DNA of 64,000 bases. Source: Alphaproteobacteria bacterium (GTDB taxonomy: Bacteria; Myxococcota_A; UBA796; GCA-2862545). This document shows, one piece after another, positions 44,416 to 52,706 of this stretch (its first letter is position 1; each line of letters starts with the position of its first letter). Position numbers and translations under genes: made by a program. The DNA lies in the NCBI GenBank assembly GCA_020632885.1, contig JACKEQ010000020.1, positions 45,859-109,858 of the forward strand. The letters run 5' to 3'. Under the pieces are notes generated by a model. That model saw only the letters and a program-made list of their open reading frames with translations. It did no database searches and was not told the origin of the DNA.

Positions 44416-46709
44416 GGCCGGGGAGAGGGGCCCTGCTGCTCCTCTCCCTGCTCGCCGGTTGTGCGCGCGGGCCACGCGAGACGTGCGCCGAGCGTGACCG
44501 GATCCCGTTCTTCGCGGACGACGACGGCGACGGGTTCGGCGACCCGGACCGGTACATCCTGGAGTGCGAGGCCTTCCCGGGCTTCGTGCGGGACGCCACG
44601 GACTGCGACGACGGGAACGCCGCCGTGTACCCGTTCGCCCTCGAGGTGTGCGACCGGATCGACAACGACTGCGATCGGTCCATCGACGAGGGGTGGCCGT
44701 ACGGCGAGCAGTTCCTGGACGCCGACGGGGACGGCTTCGGAGACGGATGGACCCGCACGACGTCGTGCGAGCCGCTGCCGGGCCACGTGCCAGTGGCTGG
44801 CGACTGCGACGACGACGACCCTGCGCGCTACCCCGGGGCTCCGGAGCGCTGCGAGGGTGGCGACCGTGACTGCGACGGGCTGACGGGAGACGACGAGCCG
44901 GACCTGCTCGACGGCGAGGGAACCGTGACGTACGCCGACCGGGACGGCGACGGCTACGGGGCTCCGGGCTCGGCGGAGCGCGCCTGTGTGCCCGAGGTGG
45001 GGCGGGTGCTCGACGCCACCGACTGCGACGACCTGAACCCCTGGGTGCACCCGGACGCCCTCGAGGTGTGCAACGGGCTCGACGACGACTGCGACCTCCT
45101 GACGGACGACAGCGACCCCAGCGTGGACACGCTCACCCAGCGCACCTGGTTCCTGGACGCCGATCAGGACGGCCTCGGTGACCTGGCGGTGTCGCTGCAG
45201 ACCTGCACGGAGCCCTGGTACTGGGTGCTCAACGCGCTCGACTGCGACGACAGCTCGGCGGAGGTGGGCTCCGTGAACGCGATGCGCTGGCGGGAGGACC
45301 TGGACGGCGATGGTGTGGGGGCCGGGCCGCCCACCGCAGTGACCTGCGCGCCTCCCGGGCCCGCGTGGGTGCCCGCGGACCGCGGGGTGGACTGCGATGA
45401 CGCCGATCCCGCGCGGGCTCCCGGGCTCCCCGAGATCTGCGACGGCTTCGACGACGACTGTGACGGGCTGGTGGACGACGAGGACGTGCTGGACCCGTCC
45501 GGGGCGCTCGCGTTCTTCGTGGACGCCGACGGGGACGGGTTCGGCGGGGAGCTCGCGCTCGCGTGCGCCGTGCCGGACGGGGCGGTCGACGTGTCCGGCG
45601 ACTGCGACGACACCGACGCGTTCGTGTTCCCGGGGGCGTCGGAGCTCTGCAACTTCGTGGACGACGACTGCGACGGTCTGGTGGACGACGCGGACCCCGA
45701 CCGCAACGCGCTGTGGGGCATGAACGTCTTCCGGGACCGCGACGGGGACGGGTTCGGTGACCCCTTCACCGCCTCGCGGACCTGCCGGGTGCCCGCCGGT
45801 TGGTCGGCCAACGCGGGCGACTGCGACGACACCAACCCCGCCCTCGGCCCACCGGCCATGTGGTGGCCCGACGGCGACGGCGACCGCTTCGGCTCCGGGG
45901 CCATCGTGGGCCCCTCGTGTGCGCCTCCGGGCCCGGGCTACGTCGTGGAGGGCGAGGTGGACTGCGACGACGGCGACCCCGTCGTGAAGCCCGGCGCCTT
46001 CGAGCTCTGCGAGGACGGGGTGGACCAGGACTGCGACGGCACGGACGCGCCCTGTCCGCGCGGGAGCTGCCTGCAGATCCTCGACGACGGGCTCTCGGTG
46101 GGCGACGGCGTGTACGGCATCGCGCCTGGCGGGGGGCCGGTGGTGGACGTGTGGTGCGACATGACCACGGACGGCGGGGGCTGGACGCTGGTGAGCGCGA
46201 GCAACACGCCCGTGGACGACGCGGCCGACGACTACAGCGACACCCTGGCCTCGATCGAGCCGACGGGGCCCATGGAGGGCATCTGGGACGGGCTGCGGGG
46301 CGAGACCTCGGTGTACAGCGACCTGCGCTTCGCGTGCCTGGCGTTCGAGGGTGACACGGACTTCGAGGTGGACCTCGTGTTCTACGACGTGCACTGGTAC
46401 GGCGAGCTCACGGCGGGTCCGGACGCGCAGACGTGCTTCAACCAGGACGACGGGGCGGGCTACGACGCGCCCCCCGCCCGCCGCGACCTGATCTCGGGCT
46501 CGGTGCGGGAGGCCGGCAACGACTGGGACCGCGACGGCTACCTGGAGGGCGAGGACGTCTGCGACGCGACCGACGACTTCACGGTGGACTTCGACGACCG
46601 CGGGATGGACGGCAACCAGAACGACGGCACGGACTGGGGCGAGGACGACGGTCTACGGAAGTGCGGGCGGACGAACCGCGGCGTGGGGTGGTTCGTCTTC
46701 GTGCGATGA
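44412..46709 (+). CDS. DCDD-type metal-binding-repeat lipoprotein with fibrinogen-like C-terminus
   Basis: 765 residues; ATG in the upstream stop (ATGA), lipobox LLLSLLAGC. About eight DCDD/CDGxDDDCDG repeats as in the first gene, then a fibrinogen-C-like domain (~550-765): CLQILDDGLSVGDGVYGIAP, VVDVWCDMTTDGGGWTLVSA, and cysteines in LRFACLAF, AQTCFNQDDG and DVCDATDD. Fibrinogen-like domains bind glycans or proteins, so this member may be an adhesin or recognition protein (inference). Confidence 0.88.
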   Translation: MRPGRGALLLLSLLAGCARGPRETCAERDRIPFFADDDGDGFGDPDRYILECEAFPGFVRDATDCDDGNAAVYPFALEVCDRIDNDCDRSIDEGWPYGEQFLDADGDGFGDGWTRTTSCEPLPGHVPVAGDCDDDDPARYPGAPERCEGGDRDCDGLTGDDEPDLLDGEGTVTYADRDGDGYGAPGSAERACVPEVGRVLDATDCDDLNPWVHPDALEVCNGLDDDCDLLTDDSDPSVDTLTQRTWFLDADQDGLGDLAVSLQTCTEPWYWVLNALDCDDSSAEVGSVNAMRWREDLDGDGVGAGPPTAVTCAPPGPAWVPADRGVDCDDADPARAPGLPEICDGFDDDCDGLVDDEDVLDPSGALAFFVDADGDGFGGELALACAVPDGAVDVSGDCDDTDAFVFPGASELCNFVDDDCDGLVDDADPDRNALWGMNVFRDRDGDGFGDPFTASRTCRVPAGWSANAGDCDDTNPALGPPAMWWPDGDGDRFGSGAIVGPSCAPPGPGYVVEGEVDCDDGDPVVKPGAFELCEDGVDQDCDGTDAPCPRGSCLQILDDGLSVGDGVYGIAPGGGPVVDVWCDMTTDGGGWTLVSASNTPVDDAADDYSDTLASIEPTGPMEGIWDGLRGETSVYSDLRFACLAFEGDTDFEVDLVFYDVHWYGELTAGPDAQTCFNQDDGAGYDAPPARRDLISGSVREAGNDWDRDGYLEGEDVCDATDDFTVDFDDRGMDGNQNDGTDWGEDDGLRKCGRTNRGVGWFVFVR

Positions 46710-46715
46710 CGCGGG

Positions 46716-47301
46716 TCATGGAGGCTCAGGATCCGTCCACCACGACGAGAGGTCGAGCTCGACCGCATCGAAGGGCGGTATCGCCGCCATCACCCGACCC
46801 ATGTGGGCGCCCAGACGCAGGTAGCCCGCGGCGTGGTGCTGGAAGACCTCCACGGTGTGGGCCCGGGGGTCGACGATCCAGAGCCAGGGCACGCCGGCCT
46901 GGTGGTACCTCGGTCTTCACGAGCCGGTCCCGGCGGACGTCTCGGGCTCCTGGAGAGAGCACCTCGCACACCCAATCGGGTCGGACCTCGATGGCGGGGT
47001 GTCCGGGGTCTCCGGCAGTCGCTCCCGACGCCAGGCCGCAGAGGTCGGGCACGACCACGGTGGAGCGGGGATCGGGATGCCGAGGTGGAGCTCGACCTCG
47101 TGGAGGACGATCCAGCCGCCTGGACCGCCATCGCGCCCGCGATCGAAACGGGTGACGAGGTCACCGCCGAGGACGGACGCTGCCCGTTGATGGCGCGGGG
47201 ACGGCCGTGGGCTCAGGTGCAGCTCGCCGAGCAGGATCTCCGCCGTCATGCCGTCCGGGGCGGCCAGCACGTCGTCGTAGGTGGCCTTGGGGCTCGCCCA
47301 T
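46716..47301 (-). pseudogene. Decayed Uma2-family (DUF820) nuclease gene
   Basis: Family segments appear in changing frames: SPKATYDDVLAAPDGMTAEI, GGWIVLHEVELHLGIPI (frame 1); VVVPDL (frame 2); AAWRRERLPETPDTP (frame 1); AIEVRPDWVCEVLSPGARD (frame 2); YHQAGVPWLWIVDPRAHTVE through SSWWTDPEPP (frame 3). At least four frameshifts are needed, plus one near the ATG at 47301. Uma2 proteins have a restriction-endonuclease-like fold. Neighbouring genes are intact, so true decay is more likely than sequencing error. Confidence 0.8.
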
Positions 47302-47336
47302 GGCGCTCTCCTGTCCTCATCGTAGCGCGAGGCGGG

Positions 47337-47810
47337 TCAGCCGGCCTTCTTGGCGATGAAGCGCTCCAGTTGCTGACCTGCGGTACCGCGGACCTTGTTG
47401 CGGATGAGCGGGCTCCAGCCGAGCAGGACCCCGGGCACGCCGAGGGCCATGCGGCTCCACCGCCAGAAGTCGAAGACGTCGGTGTGGGTGCGGATCAGCC
47501 CGTCCTGGAAGGTGAACGTGGCGTCGATGCTGTTGTTCACCATGCGGCCGGTGGTGGAGAAGGTGTAGTCCGCGTCCCAGTGGGCAGAGCCCGTGGTGTC
47601 GTCGGCCTTCACGTCCCGGAAGTGGATGACGAGGTCGTCGGCGCGCTGGCAGAGCATGCGCCACATGTCGCCGGGCTGGGTGCCGTCGAGGCTCGGGAAG
47701 ACGGGGTCCTCGAAGTGGGCGTCCGGGTGGTAGCAGGAGGCCATGGTCTCCGCATCACGGGCGGCGAACGCCGTGTAGAAGCGGGTGATCAGCTCTTCGT
47801 TCGGGTGCAT
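47337..47810 (-). CDS. SnoaL-like / NTF2-fold protein
   Basis: 157 residues; ATG at 47810 behind GGAGAG. The cone-shaped NTF2 pattern is clear: NEELITRFYTAFAARDAETM, ASCYHPDAHFEDPVFPSLDG, WDADYTFSTTGRMVNNSIDA and FTFQDGLIRTHTDVFDFWRW. Such proteins bind or isomerise small molecules. The substrate is unknown and no catalytic dyad can be named with confidence. Stands alone. Confidence 0.87.
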   Translation of the reverse strand: MHPNEELITRFYTAFAARDAETMASCYHPDAHFEDPVFPSLDGTQPGDMWRMLCQRADDLVIHFRDVKADDTTGSAHWDADYTFSTTGRMVNNSIDATFTFQDGLIRTHTDVFDFWRWSRMALGVPGVLLGWSPLIRNKVRGTAGQQLERFIAKKAG

Positions 47811-48011
47811 GTGTCTCTCCGTGAGGCTGGCCCGTAACGCGGGATGCCCCTCGCGCCGGGATTCGGGAGCATCGCGCGGGGGAGTCGTGGGTACCGGAGG
47901 CGCCGACATCCCTGTGCGAGAGGGCCCCGTTCGCTCGCGTACGGGATGCACTGGTGTGGATTCGGCCGCTTGGAGTAGAAGGACCGCGGAACCCGAAGCA
48001 GTGGAGCCCCC

Positions 48012-48875
48012 ATGATCCTCGCCCTGATCGCCCCCGTCGCATTCGCACAGGCCGATCCCGTCGCCGATGCGGTCGCCGCCATGACCGATGTCGCGAACGC
48101 GTACGACACCTCCGGCACCTCGCCCGTGTCGCCCTCGTCGGCAGCGAGGCTTCGGCCAGCGACCTTCGAGGCCCGCCTGCGGGAGGCCTCCGCCCTCCTC
48201 GTGGCGGAGGGCTGCACCGTCGACGCGGTGGGCTGGGTCGGTGGTGCCTACCGCGGCAACATCGCGGACGGTGTCGGCGGGCAGGACGAGGCCGCCGACG
48301 AGCTCGTGACCTCCGTCGACCTCGGCACGAAGGTCATCTCCGCGGGTACGCTGGGCGCTTCGACCGTCGCGGGCGCGGTGGGTGCCGCCGACAGGCGGTT
48401 CCGGTTCGTGATGGACCGTGACGGCAGCACGTTCTACGTGGGGCAGGCCGCCCGGGTCCAGGGCACGCAGGGCGTGTTCATGGGGCTGGAGGCGGAATGC
48501 CCCTCAGGCACCTCGCCCGAGACCGCGCTGAGCGGCTGGTTCGCGGGCGACTCCGCGGGCCTCGACGACCTGGGTGGCGGCGGAGAGCCCGTGAACAACA
48601 GCCTGGTCGGCTCCTGGTCGGTCGTGGAGAGCTGCTCGACGTTCTTCACCTTCACCACCACCTGGACGGTGACCGGGACCGAGCCGAACCTCGTTCAGGA
48701 CGGTTCGTCGACCGTCTCGGCTTCCATCACCGGCTTCGCGCCCACGTATGTCGCCACGGGGATCCAGTTCGGCGTCTACCCGGTCCCGCTGACCGTGAGC
48801 GGCAGCGCCTTCGCTGGATCGGGGACCTCGGTGCTCGGCGAGTGCACGTGGGTCGGGACGCGGCTCGTGGACTGA
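48012..48875 (+). CDS. Secreted protein, intact paralogue of the split gene at 51.7 kb
   Basis: 287 residues; ATG and signal peptide MILALIAPVAFAQA. Conserved with the gene at 51691-52675: ADPVADAVAAMTDVANAYDT, ARLRPATFEARLREASALL, GCTVDAVGWVGGAYRGN, RRFRFVMDRDGSTFYVGQAA and GVFMGLEAECPSGTSPETAL. The bases just before the ATG (GGAGCCCCC) also match between copies. C-terminal ~100 residues are Thr/Ser/Gly-rich strands. No known family; function unknown. Confidence 0.75.
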   Translation: MILALIAPVAFAQADPVADAVAAMTDVANAYDTSGTSPVSPSSAARLRPATFEARLREASALLVAEGCTVDAVGWVGGAYRGNIADGVGGQDEAADELVTSVDLGTKVISAGTLGASTVAGAVGAADRRFRFVMDRDGSTFYVGQAARVQGTQGVFMGLEAECPSGTSPETALSGWFAGDSAGLDDLGGGGEPVNNSLVGSWSVVESCSTFFTFTTTWTVTGTEPNLVQDGSSTVSASITGFAPTYVATGIQFGVYPVPLTVSGSAFAGSGTSVLGECTWVGTRLVD

Positions 48876-48959
48876 TCGTCGCTGCGCTCCGGAATGCGAT
48901 GCAATTCTCCCCAGGACCGGGCCGTATCGCGAGGGTCTCACAGAGCCGGGGTTCCGAGC

Positions 48960-49226
48960 ATGACCGAAGCCTTCACCATCATGAGCATCTTCCTGGGCAT
49001 GGCGTCCGTGATCGCCGTGCCGCTGGCGGTCCTCCTCGGGCTTCCGCTGATCGCGTGGAACATGCGCGCGATGATCCGCCTGAAGGAGCGTGAGCTGGAC
49101 CTCCGCCGCCTCGAGACGGCCGCGCGGATCCGGGAGACCCGTGCGCTGCCCTACTACGTCGACTCGCAGGACCCCGCGGCCGTGCTGGCCTGGGCGAGCG
49201 CGAGCCGCGAGCTGGCGAACCACTGA
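48960..49226 (+). CDS. Small membrane protein with cytoplasmic coiled coil
   Basis: 88 residues; ATG at 48960. One long hydrophobic segment (IMSIFLGMASVIAVPLAVLL and on, about 8-34) followed by a charged helix MRAMIRLKERELDLRRLETA ending AARIRETRAL. The architecture is like PspB-type phage-shock proteins, but similarity is of layout only. No psp partner genes are nearby. Confidence 0.55.
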   Translation: MTEAFTIMSIFLGMASVIAVPLAVLLGLPLIAWNMRAMIRLKERELDLRRLETAARIRETRALPYYVDSQDPAAVLAWASASRELANH

Positions 49227-49273
49227 TGCGCCCCGTGTAGTCGGCCGGCTCTGCGGAGCACGGACCGCCGGGC

Positions 49274-51586
49274 TCACCGGAGGCCGACGAACCGCCGGCG
49301 TCCGGCGACGAGGGCCATCACGGCCACCAGCCATCCGGCGCCACCCGAGCGGGTCTGGCAGCCACACGGGGTGCGGACGCCCTCCGGCTGTGGATCGGCG
49401 TCGCTGTCGGTGTCCGCGTCGGTGTCGGAGTCCGCGTCGCTGTCGGTGTCGGAGTCCGCGTCGGTGTCGGAGTCCGCGTCGGTGTCGGTGTCCGCGTCGG
49501 CGCTGTCGGTGGCGTCCAGGTAGTCGACGACGAGGTCGCCGTCGGAGTCCACGGCCCACGGCCAGGCCGGCGCCACCGGGATCCACGCGTCTGCGCCGAA
49601 GCAGTACCACGACCACTCGCGGGACGAGGGGAGGCCGAGCAGCCCCCCGCCGGCGAGGCCTGCCGCGACACACGCGGGGAGGAGGGGGTCCTGGTGGACG
49701 AACACCGTGAGCTCGTCGCGGGTGGGCACACCGTCCCCGTCGTCGTCCCGGTCGAACATGTCGGGCACACCGTCGGCGTCGGTGTCGCGTAGGGTCGCCA
49801 GGGCCTCCCAGTCGACCGCCGGTCCGGAGCAGGGGTCGGGAGCCGGCGCGTCGGGCACGCCGTCGTCGTCGGTGTCCACCATGAAGCCCGCTTCCTGGCA
49901 GTCCAGCACGCCGTCGCAGTCGCTGTCGGGGCTCCCGCTGCACGGACCGGCGAGCACCGCCGCGTCACCGCAGTCCGCGACCGGCCAGCCGGGCGCATCC
50001 TGGCGAACGGCCGCGTGGTCGGCGCAGAGCTGGTCCTCGATGCCGTTGGGGATGCGGTCGCCGTCCTGGTCGCCGTAGAAGGTCGAGACCGTGCAGTCGT
50101 AGGCATCGGGCATGCCGTCGCCATCGGAGTCTTCGGCCAAACCCTCCTCGTAGTCGGTCTCGAGCGCGCAGGGTGCAGGGAAGGAGGCGGGGCAGCCCGA
50201 GTGGCTCCCGGGCTGGACGATGAGCGTCTCGCCGTCCGAGTCGACGTCGAGGTAGCTCGGGACGCCGTCCCCGACGTCGGCGAGCAGGCCGAGGCAGTCG
50301 ATGTCCGCAGTGTTCTCCAGGGCCATGCCGGTCGGGTAGCCGTCGTTGTCGTCGTCGTTGTCGAGGGCGTTGACGATCGTGTCGCAGTCGCGATCCCAGG
50401 GCTCGAGCCACGTGCGGCCCGCCAGGGAGTCCGGCACGCCATCGGGCACGCCGTTCGGGCCCGTCAGGTCCACTGGAGGCTCGCAGAGGCCGGGCGCCAC
50501 GTCGAGGCCGGCGAACTCCTCCATCGTCACCCAGTGGGGCTGCATGAACCCCCAGGTGCCGAGCGGTGCGAGCTGGAGGCTGTTGATCCACTCGTCGCCG
50601 TCGATGAACGAGTCGTCGTCGCTGTCGGGGTCGAGGGGGTCCGCCGGCGGGCTGACGGCGAGCTCGGCCCAGGTGGGCACGCCGTCACCGTCGTCGTCGA
50701 TGTCGAGGTAGTCGGGCTGGTCGTCGTAGCAGCCGTTGGCGACGCCCAGGGGGTCGGGGCAGGCGAAGGCGAGGTGGGACGGGCGCGGGACGCCGGGGTC
50801 CGCGTTGTGGTTGTCGTTTCGGGGGTCACCGTCGAGGTCGCGGTCCTCGAGGGCGGTGGGCACGCCGTCGCCGTCGTCGTCGGGATCGAGGAAGTCGGGG
50901 AGGGCGTCGCCGCGGTGACCGGGGCGGATGTCGAGGAGGCCGGTGCCGCCCGGCGGGTCGTGGTGGGTGCCGCGCGGATCGCCGGGTGAGAGGCCGTCCT
51001 CGAGCACGGTCGGGAGGGTGTCGCCGTCGTCGTCGACGTCGAGGAAGTCGGGCCAGCCGTCGCCGTCGGTGTCGGTCTTGTCGGGAGCGGGGTCACCGTC
51101 GTCGACGAGGGTGAAGGTGCCCATGTCGAAGGTGTCGTAGGCGTCGGAGGTCTCGGGTTGCGGTCCGGGGTCGACCGCTCCGGGCGGTGCGGTTGCAGGG
51201 TCGAAGGTGACGTCGTCGTCCTCCGCGAGCGTGGGCACGCCGTCGCCGTCGTCGTCGGGGTCCCTGTGGTTGGGCTGGCCGTCACCGTCCCAGTCGAAGA
51301 GCGAGCCGCTGTCGCCGGGCCCACCGTCGGTACACGTCGTGAGCCCGGGTGTGCGGACGAGGAGATCGGCACGCACGGTGCTGGCGAGGGCGGTGCCGCG
51401 GTCTCCCTCGGTGCAGAGGTAGCGCTCGTGGAGCGTGGGGATGCCGTCGTTGTCGTCGTCGACGTCGTCCACGTCGGGGATGCCGTCGTGGTCGAAGTCG
51501 CCGATCTCCTCGACGTCGGGGACCCCGTCCCCGTCGGTGTCCTGAGCGCGGGCGGGGAGCATGAGCACGAGGGTGGTCAAGTACAC
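49274..51586 (-). CDS. Thrombospondin type 3 repeat protein with MYXO-CTERM-like tail
   Basis: 770 residues; GTG behind AGGAG, signal peptide YLTTLVLMLPARA. The body is a run of calcium-binding thrombospondin type 3 repeats (DTDGDGVPDVEEIGDFDHDG, DDDGDGVPTLAEDDD, DVDDDGDTLP, DSDGDGMPDAYD). Near the C-terminus an Asp/Thr/Ser/Ala tract (bases about 49378-49510) acts as a stalk, then CGCQTRSGGAGWLVAVMALV and GRRRF: a Cys-containing motif, a hydrophobic helix and arginines, the MYXO-CTERM sorting signal of Myxococcota. Likely cell-surface anchored after Cys-directed processing. Confidence 0.87.
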   Translation of the reverse strand: MYLTTLVLMLPARAQDTDGDGVPDVEEIGDFDHDGIPDVDDVDDDNDGIPTLHERYLCTEGDRGTALASTVRADLLVRTPGLTTCTDGGPGDSGSLFDWDGDGQPNHRDPDDDGDGVPTLAEDDDVTFDPATAPPGAVDPGPQPETSDAYDTFDMGTFTLVDDGDPAPDKTDTDGDGWPDFLDVDDDGDTLPTVLEDGLSPGDPRGTHHDPPGGTGLLDIRPGHRGDALPDFLDPDDDGDGVPTALEDRDLDGDPRNDNHNADPGVPRPSHLAFACPDPLGVANGCYDDQPDYLDIDDDGDGVPTWAELAVSPPADPLDPDSDDDSFIDGDEWINSLQLAPLGTWGFMQPHWVTMEEFAGLDVAPGLCEPPVDLTGPNGVPDGVPDSLAGRTWLEPWDRDCDTIVNALDNDDDNDGYPTGMALENTADIDCLGLLADVGDGVPSYLDVDSDGETLIVQPGSHSGCPASFPAPCALETDYEEGLAEDSDGDGMPDAYDCTVSTFYGDQDGDRIPNGIEDQLCADHAAVRQDAPGWPVADCGDAAVLAGPCSGSPDSDCDGVLDCQEAGFMVDTDDDGVPDAPAPDPCSGPAVDWEALATLRDTDADGVPDMFDRDDDGDGVPTRDELTVFVHQDPLLPACVAAGLAGGGLLGLPSSREWSWYCFGADAWIPVAPAWPWAVDSDGDLVVDYLDATDSADADTDTDADSDTDADSDTDSDADSDTDADTDSDADPQPEGVRTPCGCQTRSGGAGWLVAVMALVAGRRRFVGLR

Positions 51587-51690
51587 GTCGGGGCTCCTCT
51601 CGGAACCCTGTCGTACCCCATCTCACCGCGGGCGTCCGACACGGTGGGCTCGGCGTGTGGTAGGCATCTGGGATTCGAAAGGAGCCCCCC

Positions 51691-52675
51691 ATGATCTCGA
51701 CCCTTCTCGTCCCGGTGGCGCTGGCCACGGATCCCGTCACGGATGCCGTCATCTGATCACTCCGGCCGCCGAAGGCGTCCTGCGCGGCCCGCTTTGCGCG
51801 GGCCTTGCCTCCTCGTGACGCTCACCACGCCCTGGCTCGAAGTGTGCCGGTTTCCCCGCCATTCGCGGGCCAGGACGTGTTGACCGTCAAACGGAACGGC
51901 GATGACGGACCTCGCGAACACCTACGACACGACGGGTACGTCGCCGGTGGACGAGCGCGGCCCGGCGCGCCTCCGTCCGTCCACGTTCGAGGCTCGGCTG
52001 CGGGAGGCGCAAGCACTCCTGGAGGGCGCGGGCTGCACGGTGGACGCGAGCGGGTGGCTGGGCGGTGCCTACCACGGCAACCGCGTGGATGGCCTGGGTG
52101 GGGAGGACGCGTCGGGTGCCCTGCTCTCCGGGTCGGTGCGGCTGGACACGAAGGTCCTGACAGGCGACCTCGGTGGCGTCCCGCTGGGCGGTACGGTGGG
52201 CTCGGCGGACGGCCGGTTCCGTTTCGTGATGGACCGGGACGCCGACACGTTCTTCGTGGGCCAGGCGGCCCGGGTGCAGGGTGCGCGTGGCGTGTTCATG
52301 GGTCTCGAGGCCTCCTGCCCGGCGGGCACGTTCCCGGAGACGGCTCTGGCCGGCTGGTACACCGGTGAGATGGCGGGCCTCGACGGCCTGCAGCCGAATG
52401 CGCTGCTCGGGGGCTGGACCATAGACTTCGACTGCCCCTTCATCGCGGTCGGTGGGCAGACTACCTGGACCGTCTACGAGATTCATCCGGGCCTGCTCGG
52501 TATCGACAGTCCCCGCGACCAGTTCTCCGGCCTTCAGTTGCTGGGTTACGGCCCTGAGTATCGGCTGCCCGCCGGAGGCCAGTTGGGACTGATCCTCTCA
52601 GGCGACACGTTCGTCGCGACAACCTGGGGGGATTCTCACCCGTTATGCTTCGCCGACGGCATCAGGGTGCACTGA
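51691..52675 (+). pseudogene. Secreted-protein gene split by the 145-bp element
   Basis: Starts ATG 51691 behind AGGAG: MISTLLVPVALATDPVTDAV is a signal peptide, then the element brings a stop at once (51754-51756). The body resumes at 51898 and reads AMTDLANTYDTTGTSPVDER, LRPSTFEARLREAQALLEGA, GWLGGAYHGNRVDGLGGED and RFRFVMDRDADTFFVGQAAR, matching the intact paralogue at 48012. Deleting 51753-51897 gives DAVMAMTD in frame (paralogue: DAVAAMTD). An ATG at 51902 could make a protein without signal peptide, which would stay in the cytoplasm. Confidence 0.85.
51753..51897 (+). mobile_element. 145-bp dispersed element, copy B
   Basis: Same ends as copy A (CTGATCACTCCGG ... ACGGAAC), same length, 10 substitutions by hand count. 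One substitution breaks a pair in the first hairpin (GGCGTCC in place of GGCGGCC), the second hairpin is intact. It lies in sense orientation in its host gene, opposite to copy A. Exact removal restores the frame; flanks show no duplication. Confidence 0.88.
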
Positions 52676-52706
52676 GCGCGGCGTCGCCTGGGGCTGCCTT
52701 CACAGG

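Noticed and set aside
47811..48011. A gene or RNA in this 201-bp gap
   Set aside because: No ribosome site, conserved motif, clear dyad or coding-like composition could be supported.
48960..49226. Naming the small membrane protein PspB
   Set aside because: Only the TM-plus-coiled-coil layout agrees; no pspA or pspC is near and no diagnostic residues are recognised.
49274..51586. Regular short repeats resembling a CRISPR or tandem array
   Set aside because: They are codons of calcium-binding Asp-rich repeats in one continuous frame; period and spacing vary and there are no unique spacers.
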